The notes: generated by a model from the sequence alone, not told the origin. DNA of 64,000 nt from Loxodes magnus (GCA_946699065.1 CAMPDV010001787.1:27227-91226), one strand, 5' to 3'. Positions 25,301 through 40,500 are shown, counted from the stretch's first letter. Numbers and translations: made by a program.

Positions 25301-28300
25301 AAGTGAGGAAGTAAAGTAAGAAAAGAAGATGGAATTTCAGAATTTAGAATTACTAAAACTTAGAGATAAAAAGAAGTTATGAGTATTTAGAAAAGTGAGG
25401 AAGTAAAGTAAGAAAAGAAGATGGAATTTCAGCTTTTAGAATTACTAAAACTTAGAGATAAAAAGAAGTTATAAGTATTTAGAAAAGTGAGGAAGTAAAG
25501 TAAGAAAAGAAGATGGAATTTCAGAATTTAGAATAACTAAAACTTAGAGATAAAAAGAAGTTATAAGTATTTAGAAAAGTGAGGAAGTAAAGTAAGAAAA
25601 GAAGATGGAATTACAGTTTTTAGAATAACTAAAACTTAGAGATAAAAAGAAGTTATAAGTATTTAGAAAAGTGAGGAAGTAAAGTAAGAAAAGAAGATGT
25701 AATTACGGTTTTTAGAAATACTAAAACTTAGAGATAAAAAGAAGTTATAAGTATTTAGAAAAGTGAGGAAGTAAAGTAAGAAAAGAAGATGTAATTTCAG
25801 CTTTTAGAATTACTAAAACTTAGAGATAAAAAGAAGTTATAAGTATTTAGAAAAGTGAGGAAGTAAAGTAAGAAAAGAAGAAAGAATTTCAGAATTTAGA
25901 ATTACTAAAACTTAGAGATAAAAAGAAGTTATAAGTATTTAGAAAAGTGAGGAAGTAAAGTAAGAAAAGAAGATGGAATTTCAGAATTTAGAATAACTAA
26001 AACTTAGAGATAAAAAGAAGTTATGAGTATTTAGAAAAGTGAGGAAGTAAAGTAAGAAAAGAAGATGGAATATCAGAATTTAGAATTACTAAAACTTAGA
26101 GATAAAAAGAAGTTATAAGTATTTAGAAAAGTGAGGAAGTAAAGTAAGAAAAGAAGATGGAATTTCAGAATTTAGAATAACTAAAACTTAGAGATAAAAA
26201 GAAGTTATGAGTATTTAGAAAAGTGAGGAAGTAAAGTAAGAAAAGAAGATGGAATTTCAGAATTTAGAATTACTAAAACTTAGAGATAAAAAGAAGTTAT
26301 AAGTATTTAGAAAAGTGAGGAAGTAAAGTAAGAAAAGAAGATGGAATTTCAGAATTTAGAATTACTAAAACTTAGAGATAAAAAGAAGTTATAAGTATTT
26401 AGAAAAGTGAGGAAGTAAAGTAAGAAAAGAAGATGGAATATCAGAATTTAGAATTACTAAAACTTAGAGATAAAAAGAAGTTATAAGTATTTAGAAAAGT
26501 GAGGAAGTAAAGTAAGAAAAGAAGATGGAATTTCAGAATTTAGAATTACTAAAACTTAGAGATAAAAAGAAGTTATGAGTATTTAGAAAAGTGAGGAAGT
26601 AAAGTAAGAAAAGAAGATGGAATTTCAGAATTTAGAATTACTAAAACTTAGAGATAAAAAGAAGTTATAAGTATTTAGAAAAGTGAGGAAGTAAAGTAAG
26701 AAAAGAAGATGGAATTTCAGAATTTAGAATTACTAAAACTTAGAGATAAAAAGAAGTTATGAGTATTTAGAAAAGTGAGGAAGTAAAGTAAGAAAAGAAG
26801 ATGGAATTACAGTTTTTAGAATAACTAAAACTTAGAGATAAAAAGAAGTTATAAGTATTTAGAAAAGTGAGGAAGTAAAGTAAGAAAAGAAGATGTAATT
26901 ACGGTTTTTAGAAATACTAAAACTTAGAGATAAAAAGAAGTTATAAGTATTTAGAAAAGTGAGGAAGTAAAGTAAGAAAAGAAGATGGAATTACAGAATT
27001 TAGAATAACTAAAACTTAGAGATAAAAAGAAGTTATAAGTATTTAGAAAAGTGAGGAAGTAAAGTAAGAAAAGAAGATGGAATATCAGAATTTAGAATTA
27101 CTAAAACTTAGAGATAAAAAGAAGTTATAAGTATTTAGAAAAGTGAGGAAGTAAAGTAAGAAAAGAAGATGGAATTTCAGAATTTAGAATTACTAAAACT
27201 TAGAGATAAAAAGAAGTTATGAGTATTTAGAAAAGTGAGGAAGTTAAGTAAGAAAAGAAGATGGAATTTCAGAATTTAGAATAACTAAAACTTAGAGATA
27301 AAAAGAAGTTATGAGTATTTAGAAAAGTGAGGAAGTAAAGTAAGAAAAGAAGATGGAATATCAGAATTTAGAATAACTAAAACTTAGAGATAAAAAGAAG
27401 TTATAAGTATTTAGAAAAGTGAGGAAGTAAAGTAAGAAAAGAAGATGGAATTTCAGAATTTAGAATTACTAAAACTTAGAGATAAAAAGAAGTTATAAGT
27501 ATTTAGAAAAGTGAGGAAGTAAAGTAAGAAAAGAAGATGGAATTTCAGAATTTAGAATAACTAAAACTTAGAGATAAAAAGAAGTTATAAGTATTTAGAA
27601 AAGTGAGGAAGTAAAGTAAGAAAAGAAGATGGAATATCAGAATTTAGAATTACTAAAACTTAGAGATAAAAAGAAGTTATAAGTATTTAGAAAAGTGAGG
27701 AAGTAAAGTAAGAAAAGAAGATGGAATTTCAGCTTTTAGAATTACTAAAACTTAGAGATAAAAAGAAGTTATAAGTATTTAGAAAAGTGAGGAAGTAAAG
27801 TAAGAAAAGAAGATGGAATTTCAGAATTTAGAATTACTAAAACTTAGAGATAAAAAGAAGTTATGAGTATTTAGAAAAGTGAGGAAGTAAAGTAAGAAAA
27901 GAAGATGGAATTTCAGCTTTTAGAATTACTAAAACTTAGAGATAAAAAGAAGTTATAAGTATTTAGAAAAGTGAGGAAGTAAAGTAAGAAAAGAAGATGG
28001 AATTTCAGAATTTAGAATAACTAAAACTTAGAGATAAAAAGAAGTTATAAGTATTTAGAAAAGTGAGGAAGTAAAGTAAGAAAAGAAGATGGAATTACAG
28101 TTTTTAGAATAACTAAAACTTAGAGATAAAAAGAAGTTATAAGTATTTAGAAAAGTGAGGAAGTAAAGTAAGAAAAGAAGATGTAATTACGGTTTTTAGA
28201 AATACTAAAACTTAGAGATAAAAAGAAGTTATAAGTATTTAGAAAAGTGAGGAAGTAAAGTAAGAAAAGAAGATGTAATTTCAGCTTTTAGAATTACTAA

Positions 28301-31300
28301 AACTTAGAGATAAAAAGAAGTTATAAGTATTTAGAAAAGTGAGGAAGTAAAGTAAGAAAAGAAGAAAGAATTTCAGAATTTAGAATTACTAAAACTTAGA
28401 GATAAAAAGAAGTTATAAGTATTTAGAAAAGTGAGGAAGTAAAGTAAGAAAAGAAGATGGAATTTCAGAATTTAGAATAACTAAAACTTAGAGATAAAAA
28501 GAAGTTATGAGTATTTAGAAAAGTGAGGAAGTAAAGTAAGAAAAGAAGATGGAATATCAGAATTTAGAATTACTAAAACTTAGAGATAAAAAGAAGTTAT
28601 AAGTATTTAGAAAAGTGAGGAAGTAAAGTAAGAAAAGAAGATGGAATTTCAGAATTTAGAATAACTAAAACTTAGAGATAAAAAGAAGTTATGAGTATTT
28701 AGAAAAGTGAGGAAGTAAAGTAAGAAAAGAAGATGGAATTTCAGAATTTAGAATTACTAAAACTTAGAGATAAAAAGAAGTTATAAGTATTTAGAAAAGT
28801 GAGGAAGTAAAGTAAGAAAAGAAGATGGAATTTCAGAATTTAGAATTACTAAAACTTAGAGATAAAAAGAAGTTATAAGTATTTAGAAAAGTGAGGAAGT
28901 AAAGTAAGAAAAGAAGATGGAATATCAGAATTTAGAATTACTAAAACTTAGAGATAAAAAGAAGTTATAAGTATTTAGAAAAGTGAGGAAGTAAAGTAAG
29001 AAAAGAAGATGGAATTTCAGAATTTAGAATTACTAAAACTTAGAGATAAAAAGAAGTTATGAGTATTTAGAAAAGTGAGGAAGTAAAGTAAGAAAAGAAG
29101 ATGGAATATCAGAATTTAGAATTACTAAAACTTAGAGATAAAAAGAAGTTATAAGTATTTAGAAAAGTGAGGAAGTAAAGTAAGAAAAGAAGATGGAATT
29201 TCAGAATTTAGAATTACTAAAACTTAGAGATAAAAAGAAGTTATAAGTATTTAGAAAAGTGAGGAAGTAAAGTAAGAAAAGAAGATGGAATTTCAGAATT
29301 TAGAATTACTAAAACTTAGAGATAAAAAGAAGTTATGAGTATTTAGAAAAGTGAGGAAGTAAAGTAAGAAAAGAAGATGGAATTTCAGAATTTAGAATTA
29401 CTAAAACTTAGAGATAAAAAGAAGTTATAAGTATTTAGAAAAGTGAGGAAGTAAAGTAAGAAAAGAAGATGGAATTTCAGAATTTAGAATTACTAAAACT
29501 TAGAGATAAAAAGAAGTTATGAGTATTTAGAAAAGTGAGGAAGTAAAGTAAGAAAAGAAGATGGAATTTCAGAATTTAGAATTACTAAAACTTAGAGATA
29601 AAAAGAAGTTATAAGTATTTAGAAAAGTGAGGAAGTAAAGTAAGAAAAGAAGATGGAATTACAGTTTTTAGAATAACTAAAACTTAGAGATAAAAAGAAG
29701 TTATAAGTATTTAGAAAAGTGAGGAAGTAAAGTAAGAAAAGAAGATGGAATTTCAGAATTTAGAATTACTAAAACTTAGAGATAAAAAGAAGTTATAAGT
29801 ATTTAGAAAAGTGAGGAAGTAAAGTAAGAAAAGAAGATGGAATTTCAGCTTTTAGAATTACTAAAACTTAGAGATAAAAAGAAGTTATAAGTATTTAGAA
29901 AAGTGAGGAAGTAAAGTAAGAAAAGAAGATGGAATTTCAGAATTTAGAATTACTAAAACTTAGAGATAAAAAGAAGTTATGAGTATTTAGAAAAGTGAGG
30001 AAGTAAAGTAAGAAAAGAAGATGGAATTTCAGCTTTTAGAATTACTAAAACTTAGAGATAAAAAGAAGTTATAAGTATTTAGAAAAGTGAGGAAGTAAAG
30101 TAAGAAAAGAAGATGGAATTTCAGAATTTAGAATAACTAAAACTTAGAGATAAAAAGAAGTTATAAGTATTTAGAAAAGTGAGGAAGTAAAGTAAGAAAA
30201 GAAGATGGAATTACAGTTTTTAGAATAACTAAAACTTAGAGATAAAAAGAAGTTATAAGTATTTAGAAAAGTGAGGAAGTAAAGTAAGAAAAGAAGATGT
30301 AATTACGGTTTTTAGAAATACTAAAACTTAGAGATAAAAAGAAGTTATAAGTATTTAGAAAAGTGAGGAAGTAAAGTAAGAAAAGAAGATGTAATTTCAG
30401 AATTTAGAATTACTAAAACTTAGAGATAAAAAGAAGTTATAAGTATTTAGAAAAGTGAGGAAGTAAAGTAAGAAAAGAAGATGGAATATCAGAATTTAGA
30501 ATTACTAAAACTTAGAGATAAAAAGAAGTTATAAGTATTTAGAAAAGTGAGGAAGTAAAGTAAGAAAAGAAGATGTAATTACGGTTTTTAGAAATACTAA
30601 AACTTAGAGATAAAAAGAAGTTATAAGTATTTAGAAAAGTGAGGAAGTAAAGTAAGAAAAGAAGAAAGAATTTCAGAATTTAGAATTACTAAAACTTAGA
30701 GATAAAAAGAAGTTATGAGTATTTAGAAAAGTGAGGAAGTAAAGTAAGAAAAGAAGATGGAATATCAGAATTTAGAATTACTAAAACTTAGAGATAAAAA
30801 GAAGTTATAAGTATTTAGAAAAGTGAGGAAGTAAAGTAAGAAAAGAAGATGGAATTTCAGAATTTAGAATAACTAAAACTTAGAGATAAAAAGAAGTTAT
30901 GAGTATTTAGAAAAGTGAGGAAGTAAAGTAAGAAAAGAAGATGGAATTTCAGAATTTAGAATTACTAAAACTTAGAGATAAAAAGAAGTTATAAGTATTT
31001 AGAAAAGTGAGGAAGTAAAGTAAGAAAAGAAGATGGAATTTCAGAATTTAGAATTACTAAAACTTAGAGATAAAAAGAAGTTATAAGTATTTAGAAAAGT
31101 GAGGAAGTAAAGTAAGAAAAGAAGATGGAATATCAGAATTTAGAATTACTAAAACTTAGAGATAAAAAGAAGTTATAAGTATTTAGAAAAGTGAGGAAGT
31201 AAAGTAAGAAAAGAAGATGGAATTTCAGAATTTAGAATAACTAAAACTTAGAGATAAAAAGAAGTTATGAGTATTTAGAAAAGTGAGGAAGTAAAGTAAG

Positions 31301-31560
31301 AAAAGAAGATGGAATTTCAGAATTTAGAATTACTAAAACTTAGAGATAAAAAGAAGTTATAAGTATTTAGAAAAGTGAGGAAGTAAAGTAAGAAAAGAAG
31401 ATGGAATTTCAGAATTTAGAATTACTAAAACTTAGAGATAAAAAGAAGTTATGAGTATTTAGAAAAGTGAGGAAGTAAAGTAAGAAAAGAAGATGGAATT
31501 TCAGAATTTAGAATTACTAAAACTTAGAGATAAAAAGAAGTTATAAGTATTTAGAAAAGT
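22300..31560 (+). repeat. Satellite domain 5 (13- and 27-unit copied blocks)
   Basis: The unusual tag GGAATTACAGAATTT occurs at 23,306, 24,501 and 26,985. Each time it is followed two units later by a GTTAAG body (23,564, 24,760 and 27,244). Offsets are 1,195 bp (13 units minus 1) and 2,484 bp (27 units). The GTAATTACGG tag with AGAAATAC at 25,697 recurs at 26,893 (13 units), 28,181 (27 units), 30,297 and 30,573. Tags from about 24,500 to 26,600 are repeated in the same order at about 26,985-29,080, with one difference seen. The missing base in the first offset is explained by a GGAATTCAG tag (one T short) near 24,413. Confidence 0.85.
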
Positions 31561-34500
31561 GAGGAAGTAAAGTAAGAAAAGAAGATGGAATTACAGTTTT
31601 TAGAATAACTAAAACTTAGAGATAAAAAGAAGTTATAAGTATTTAGAAAAGTGAGGAAGTAAAGTAAGAAAAGAAGATGGAATATCAGAATTTAGAATTA
31701 CTAAAACTTAGAGATAAAAAGAAGTTATGAGTATTTAGAAAAGTGAGGAAGTTAAGTAAGAAAAGAAGATGGAATTTCAGAATTTAGAATAACTAAAACT
31801 TAGAGATAAAAAGAAGTTATGAGTATTTAGAAAAGTGAGGAAGTAAAGTAAGAAAAGAAGATGGAATATCAGAATTTAGAATAACTAAAACTTAGAGATA
31901 AAAAGAAGTTATGAGTATTTAGAAAAGTGAGGAAGTAAAGTAAGAAAAGAAGATGGAATATCAGAATTTAGAATAACTAAAACTTAGAGATAAAAAGAAG
32001 TTATAAGTATTTAGAAAAGTGAGGAAGTAAAGTAAGAAAAGAAGAAAGAATTTCAGAATTTAGAATTACTAAAACTTAGAGATAAAAAGAAGTTATGAGT
32101 ATTTAGAAAAGTGAGGAAGTAAAGTAAGAAAAGAAGATGGAATTTCAGCTTTTAGAATAACTAAAACTTAGAGATAAAAAGAAGTTATAAGTATTTGGAA
32201 AAGTGAGGAAGTAAAGTAAGAAAAGAAGATGTAATTTCAGCTTTTAGAATTACTAAAACTTAGAGATAAAAAGAAGTTATAAGTATTTAGAAAAGTGAGG
32301 AAGTAAAGTAAGAAAAGAAGATGGAATTTCAGAATTTAGAATTACTAAAACTTAGAGATAAAAAGAAGTTATAAGTATTTAGAAAAGTGAGGAAGTAAAG
32401 TAAGAAAAGAAGATGGAATTTCAGAATTTAGAATAACTAAAACTTAGAGATAAAAAGAAGTTATGAGTATTTAGAAAAGTGAGGAAGTAAAGTAAGAAAA
32501 GAAGATGGAATTTCAGAATTTAGAATTACTAAAACTTAGAGATAAAAAGAAGTTATAAGTATTTAGAAAAGTGAGGAAGTAAAGTAAGAAAAGAAGATGT
32601 AATTACAGTTTTTAGAATTACTAAAACTTAGAGATAAAAAGAAGTTATAAGTATTTAGAAAAGTGAGGAAGTAAAGTAAGAAAAGAAGAAAGAATTTCAG
32701 AATTTAGAATTACTAAAACTTAGAGATAAAAAGAAGTTATGAGTATTTAGAAAAGTGAGGAAGTAAAGTAAGAAAAGAAGATGGAATTTCAGCTTTTAGA
32801 ATAACTAAAACTTAGAGATAAAAAGAAGTTATGAGTATTTAGAAAAGTGAGGAAGTAAAGTAAGAAAAGAAGATGTAATTTCAGCTTTTAGAATTACTAA
32901 AACTTAGAGATAAAAAGAAGTTATAAGTATTTAGAAAAGTGAGGAAGTAAAGTAAGAAAAGAAGATGGAATTTCAGAATTTAGAATTACTAAAACTTAGA
33001 GATAAAAAGAAGTTATAAGTATTTAGAAAAGTGAGGAAGTAAAGTAAGAAAAGAAGATGGAATTTCAGAATTTAGAATTACTAAAACTTAGAGATAAAAA
33101 GAAGTTATAAGTATTTAGAAAAGTGAGGAAGTAAAGTAAGAAAAGAAGATGGAATTTCAGAATTTAGAATTACTAAAACTTAGAGATAAAAAGAAGTTAT
33201 AAGTATTTAGAAAAGTGAGGAAGTAAAGTAAGAAAAGAAGATGGAATTACAGTTTTTAGAATAACTAAAACTTAGAGATAAAAAGAAGTTATAAGTATTT
33301 AGAAAAGTGAGGAAGTAAAGTAAGAAAAGAAGATGGAATTTCAGAATTTAGAATAACTAAAACTTAGAGATAAAAAGAAGTTATGAGTATTTAGAAAAGT
33401 GAGGAAGTAAAGTAAGAAAAGAAGATGGAATTTCAGCTTTTAGAATTACTAAAACTTAGAGATAAAAAGAAGTTATAAGTATTTAGAAAAGTGAGGAAGT
33501 AAAGTAAGAAAAGAAGATGGAATATCAGAATTTAGAATTACTAAAACTTAGAGATAAAAAGAAGTTATAAGTATTTAGAAAAGTGAGGAAGTAAAGTAAG
33601 AAAAGAAGATGGAATTTCAGAATTTAGAATAACTAAAACTTAGAGATAAAAAGAAGTTATAAGTATTTAGAAAAGTGAGGAAGTAAAGTAAGAAAAGAAG
33701 ATGGAATTTCAGAATTTAGAATTACTAAAACTTAGAGATAAAAAGAAGTTATAAGTATTTAGAAAAGTGAGGAAGTAAAGTAAGAAAAGAAGATGGAATT
33801 TCAGAATTTAGAATTACTAAAACTTAGAGATAAAAAGAAGTTATGAGTATTTAGAAAAGTGAGGAAGTTAAGTAAGAAAAGAAGATGGAATTTCAGAATT
33901 TAGAATAACTAAAACTTAGAGATAAAAAGAAGTTATGAGTATTTGGAAAAGTGAGGAAGTAAAGTAAGAAAAGAAGATGGAATATCAGAATTTAGAATAA
34001 CTAAAACTTAGAGATAAAAAGAAGTTATAAGTATTTAGAAAAGTGAGGAAGTAAAGTAAGAAAAGAAGATGGAATATCAGAATTTAGAATTACTAAAACT
34101 TAGAGATAAAAAGAAGTTATAAGTATTTAGAAAAGTGAGGAAGTAAAGTAAGAAAAGAAGATGGAATTTCAGAATTTAGAATAACTAAAACTTAGAGATA
34201 AAAAGAAGTTATGAGTATTTAGAAAAGTGAGGAAGTAAAGTAAGAAAAGAAGATGGAATTTCAGAATTTAGAATTACTAAAACTTAGAGATAAAAAGAAG
34301 TTATAAGTATTTAGAAAAGTGAGGAAGTAAAGTAAGAAAAGAAGATGGAATTTCAGAATTTAGAATTACTAAAACTTAGAGATAAAAAGAAGTTATAAGT
34401 ATTTAGAAAAGTGAGGAAGTAAAGTAAGAAAAGAAGATGGAATATCAGAATTTAGAATTACTAAAACTTAGAGATAAAAAGAAGTTATAAGTATTTAGAA

Positions 34501-37500
34501 AAGTGAGGAAGTAAAGTAAGAAAAGAAGATGGAATTTCAGAATTTAGAATAACTAAAACTTAGAGATAAAAAGAAGTTATGAGTATTTAGAAAAGTGAGG
34601 AAGTAAAGTAAGAAAAGAAGATGGAATTTCAGAATTTAGAATTACTAAAACTTAGAGATAAAAAGAAGTTATAAGTATTTAGAAAAGTGAGGAAGTAAAG
34701 TAAGAAAAGAAGATGGAATTTCAGAATTTAGAATTACTAAAACTTAGAGATAAAAAGAAGTTATGAGTATTTAGAAAAGTGAGGAAGTAAAGTAAGAAAA
34801 GAAGATGGAATTTCAGAATTTAGAATTACTAAAACTTAGAGATAAAAAGAAGTTATAAGTATTTAGAAAAGTGAGGAAGTAAAGTAAGAAAAGAAGATGG
34901 AATTACAGTTTTTAGAATAACTAAAACTTAGAGATAAAAAGAAGTTATAAGTATTTAGAAAAGTGAGGAAGTAAAGTAAGAAAAGAAGATGGAATATCAG
35001 AATTTAGAATTACTAAAACTTAGAGATAAAAAGAAGTTATGAGTATTTAGAAAAGTGAGGAAGTTAAGTAAGAAAAGAAGATGGAATTTCAGAATTTAGA
35101 ATAACTAAAACTTAGAGATAAAAAGAAGTTATGAGTATTTAGAAAAGTGAGGAAGTAAAGTAAGAAAAGAAGATGGAATATCAGAATTTAGAATAACTAA
35201 AACTTAGAGATAAAAAGAAGTTATGAGTATTTAGAAAAGTGAGGAAGTAAAGTAAGAAAAGAAGATGGAATATCAGAATTTAGAATAACTAAAACTTAGA
35301 GATAAAAAGAAGTTATAAGTATTTAGAAAAGTGAGGAAGTAAAGTAAGAAAAGAAGAAAGAATTTCAGAATTTAGAATTACTAAAACTTAGAGATAAAAA
35401 GAAGTTATGAGTATTTAGAAAAGTGAGGAAGTAAAGTAAGAAAAGAAGATGGAATTTCAGCTTTTAGAATAACTAAAACTTAGAGATAAAAAGAAGTTAT
35501 AAGTATTTGGAAAAGTGAGGAAGTAAAGTAAGAAAAGAAGATGTAATTTCAGCTTTTAGAATTACTAAAACTTAGAGATAAAAAGAAGTTATAAGTATTT
35601 AGAAAAGTGAGGAAGTAAAGTAAGAAAAGAAGATGGAATTTCAGAATTTAGAATTACTAAAACTTAGAGATAAAAAGAAGTTATAAGTATTTAGAAAAGT
35701 GAGGAAGTAAAGTAAGAAAAGAAGATGGAATTTCAGAATTTAGAATAACTAAAACTTAGAGATAAAAAGAAGTTATGAGTATTTAGAAAAGTGAGGAAGT
35801 AAAGTAAGAAAAGAAGATGGAATTTCAGAATTTAGAATTACTAAAACTTAGAGATAAAAAGAAGTTATAAGTATTTAGAAAAGTGAGGAAGTAAAGTAAG
35901 AAAAGAAGATGTAATTACGGTTTTTAGAAATACTAAAACTTAGAGATAAAAAGAAGTTATAAGTATTTAGAAAAGTGAGGAAGTAAAGTAAGAAAAGAAG
36001 AAAGAATTTCAGAATTTAGAATTACTAAAACTTAGAGATAAAAAGAAGTTATGAGTATTTAGAAAAGTGAGGAAGTAAAGTAAGAAAAGAAGATGGAATT
36101 TCAGCTTTTAGAATAACTAAAACTTAGAGATAAAAAGAAGTTATGAGTATTTAGAAAAGTGAGGAAGTAAAGTAAGAAAAGAAGATGTAATTTCAGCTTT
36201 TAGAATTACTAAAACTTAGAGATAAAAAGAAGTTATAAGTATTTAGAAAAGTGAGGAAGTAAAGTAAGAAAAGAAGATGGAATTTCAGAATTTAGAATTA
36301 CTAAAACTTAGAGATAAAAAGAAGTTATAAGTATTTAGAAAAGTGAGGAAGTAAAGTAAGAAAAGAAGATGGAATTTCAGAATTTAGAATTACTAAAACT
36401 TAGAGATAAAAAGAAGTTATAAGTATTTAGAAAAGTGAGGAAGTAAAGTAAGAAAAGAAGATGGAATTTCAGAATTTAGAATTACTAAAACTTAGAGATA
36501 AAAAGAAGTTATAAGTATTTAGAAAAGTGAGGAAGTAAAGTAAGAAAAGAAGATGGAATTACAGTTTTTAGAATAACTAAAACTTAGAGATAAAAAGAAG
36601 TTATAAGTATTTAGAAAAGTGAGGAAGTAAAGTAAGAAAAGAAGATGGAATTTCAGAATTTAGAATAACTAAAACTTAGAGATAAAAAGAAGTTATGAGT
36701 ATTTAGAAAAGTGAGGAAGTAAAGTAAGAAAAGAAGATGGAATTTCAGCTTTTAGAATTACTAAAACTTAGAGATAAAAAGAAGTTATAAGTATTTAGAA
36801 AAGTGAGGAAGTAAAGTAAGAAAAGAAGATGGAATATCAGAATTTAGAATTACTAAAACTTAGAGATAAAAAGAAGTTATAAGTATTTAGAAAAGTGAGG
36901 AAGTAAAGTAAGAAAAGAAGATGGAATTTCAGAATTTAGAATAACTAAAACTTAGAGATAAAAAGAAGTTATAAGTATTTAGAAAAGTGAGGAAGTAAAG
37001 TAAGAAAAGAAGATGGAATTTCAGAATTTAGAATTACTAAAACTTAGAGATAAAAAGAAGTTATAAGTATTTAGAAAAGTGAGGAAGTAAAGTAAGAAAA
37101 GAAGATGGAATTTCAGAATTTAGAATTACTAAAACTTAGAGATAAAAAGAAGTTATGAGTATTTAGAAAAGTGAGGAAGTTAAGTAAGAAAAGAAGATGG
37201 AATTTCAGAATTTAGAATAACTAAAACTTAGAGATAAAAAGAAGTTATGAGTATTTGGAAAAGTGAGGAAGTAAAGTAAGAAAAGAAGATGGAATATCAG
37301 AATTTAGAATAACTAAAACTTAGAGATAAAAAGAAGTTATAAGTATTTAGAAAAGTGAGGAAGTAAAGTAAGAAAAGAAGATGGAATATCAGAATTTAGA
37401 ATTACTAAAACTTAGAGATAAAAAGAAGTTATAAGTATTTAGAAAAGTGAGGAAGTAAAGTAAGAAAAGAAGATGGAATTTCAGAATTTAGAATAACTAA

Positions 37501-40500
37501 AACTTAGAGATAAAAAGAAGTTATAAGTATTTAGAAAAGTGAGGAAGTAAAGTAAGAAAAGAAGATGGAATTTCAGCTTTTAGAATTACTAAAACTTAGA
37601 GATAAAAAGAAGTTATAAGTATTTAGAAAAGTGAGGAAGTAAAGTAAGAAAAGAAGATGGAATTTCAGAATTTAGAATTACTAAAACTTAGAGATAAAAA
37701 GAAGTTATAAGTATTTAGAAAAGTGAGGAAGTAAAGTAAGAAAAGAAGATGGAATTTCAGAATTTAGAATTACTAAAACTTAGAGATAAAAAGAAGTTAT
37801 AAGTATTTAGAAAAGTGAGGAAGTAAAGTAAGAAAAGAAGATGGAATTTCAGAATTTAGAATTACTAAAACTTAGAGATAAAAAGAAGTTATAAGTATTT
37901 AGAAAAGTGAGGAAGTAAAGTAAGAAAAGAAGAAAGAATTTCAGAATTTAGAATTACTAAAACTTAGAGATAAAAAGAAGTTATGAGTATTTAGAAAAGT
38001 GAGGAAGTAAAGTAAGAAAAGAAGATGGAATTTCAGAATTTAGAATTACTAAAACTTAGAGATAAAAAGAAGTTATGAGTATTTAGAAAAGTGAGGAAGT
38101 AAAGTAAGAAAAGAAGATGGAATTTCAGAATTTAGAATTACTAAAACTTAGAGATAAAAAGAAGTTATAAGTATTTAGAAAAGTGAGGAAGTAAAGTAAG
38201 AAAAGAAGATGTAATTACGGTTTTTAGAATTACTAAAACTTAGAGATAAAAAGAAGTTATAAGTATTTAGAAAAGTGAGGAAGTAAAGTAAGAAAAGAAG
38301 ATGGAATATCAGAATTTAGAATAACTAAAACTTAGAGATAAAAAGAAGTTATGAGTATTTAGAAAAGTGAGGAAGTAAAGTAAGAAAAGAAGATGGAATT
38401 TCAGCTTTTAGAATTACTAAAACTTAGAGATAAAAAGAAGTTATAAGTATTTAGAAAAGTGAGGAAGTAAAGTAAGAAAAGAAGATGGAATTTCAGAATT
38501 TAGAATTACTAAAACTTAGAGATAAAAAGAAGTTATAAGTATTTAGAAAAGTGAGGAAGTAAAGTAAGAAAAGAAGATGGAATATCAGAATTTAGAATAA
38601 CTAAAACTTAGAGATAAAAAGAAGTTATAAGTATTTAGAAAAGTGAGGAAGTAAAGTAAGAAAAGAAGATGGAATATCAGAATTTAGAATAACTAAAACT
38701 TAGAGATAAAAAGAAGTTATGAGTATTTAGAAAAGTGAGGAAGTAAAGTAAGAAAAGAAGATGGAATTTCAGCTTTTAGAATTACTAAAACTTAGAGATA
38801 AAAAGAAGTTATAAGTATTTAGAAAAGTGAGGAAGTAAAGTAAGAAAAGAAGATGGAATTTCAGAATTTAGAATTACTAAAACTTAGAGATAAAAAGAAG
38901 TTATAAGTATTTAGAAAAGTGAGGAAGTAAAGTAAGAAAAGAAGATGGAATATCAGAATTTAGAATAACTAAAACTTAGAGATAAAAAGAAGTTATAAGT
39001 ATTTAGAAAAGTGAGGAAGTAAAGTAAGAAAAGAAGATGGAACTACTGTTTTAGAATAACTAAAACTTAGAGATAAAAAGAAGTTATAAGTATTTAGAAA
39101 AGTGAGGAAGTAAAGTAAGAAAAGAAGAAAGAATTTCAGAATTTAGAATTACTAAAACTTAGAGATAAAAAGAAGTTATAAGTATTTAGAAAAGTGAGGA
39201 AGTAAAGTAAGAAAAGAAGATGGAATTTCAGAATTTAGAATTACTAAAACTTAGAGATAAAAAGAAGTTATAAGTATTTAGAAAAGTGAGGAAGTAAAGT
39301 AAGAAAAGAAGATGGAATTTCAGAATTTAGAATAACTAAAACTTAGAGATAAAAAGAAGTTATAAGTATTTAGAAAAGTGAGGAAGTAAAGTAAGAAAAG
39401 AAGATGGAATTTCAGAATTTAGAATTACTAAAACTTAGAGATAAAAAGAAGTTATGAGTATTTAGAAAAGTGAGGAAGTAAAGTAAGAAAAGAAGATGGA
39501 ATTTCAGAATTTAGAATTACTAAAACTTAGAGATAAAAAGAAGTTATAAGTATTTAGAAAAGTGAGGAAGTAAAGTAAGAAAAGAAGATGGAATTACAGT
39601 TTTTAGAATAACTAAAACTTAGAGATAAAAAGAAGTTATAAGTATTTAGAAAAGTGAGGAAGTAAAGTAAGAAAAGAAGATGGAATATCAGAATTTAGAA
39701 TTACTAAAACTTAGAGATAAAAAGAAGTTATGAGTATTTAGAAAAGTGAGGAAGTTAAGTAAGAAAAGAAGATGGAATTTCAGAATTTAGAATAACTAAA
39801 ACTTAGAGATAAAAAGAAGTTATGAGTATTTAGAAAAGTGAGGAAGTAAAGTAAGAAAAGAAGATGGAATTTCAGCTTTTAGAATTACTAAAACTTAGAG
39901 ATAAAAAGAAGTTATAAGTATTTAGAAAAGTGAGGAAGTAAAGTAAGAAAAGAAGATGGAATATCAGAATTTAGAATAACTAAAACTTAGAGATAAAAAG
40001 AAGTTATAAGTATTTAGAAAAGTGAGGAAGTAAAGTAAGAAAAGAAGAAAGAATTTCAGAATTTAGAATTACTAAAACTTAGAGATAAAAAGAAGTTATG
40101 AGTATTTAGAAAAGTGAGGAAGTAAAGTAAGAAAAGAAGATGGAATTTCAGCTTTTAGAATAACTAAAACTTAGAGATAAAAAGAAGTTATGAGTATTTA
40201 GAAAAGTGAGGAAGTAAAGTAAGAAAAGAAGATGTAATTTCAGCTTTTAGAATTACTAAAACTTAGAGATAAAAAGAAGTTATAAGTATTTAGAAAAGTG
40301 AGGAAGTAAAGTAAGAAAAGAAGATGGAATTTCAGAATTTAGAATTACTAAAACTTAGAGATAAAAAGAAGTTATAAGTATTTAGAAAAGTGAGGAAGTA
40401 AAGTAAGAAAAGAAGATGGAATTTCAGAATTTAGAATTACTAAAACTTAGAGATAAAAAGAAGTTATAAGTATTTAGAAAAGTGAGGAAGTAAAGTAAGA

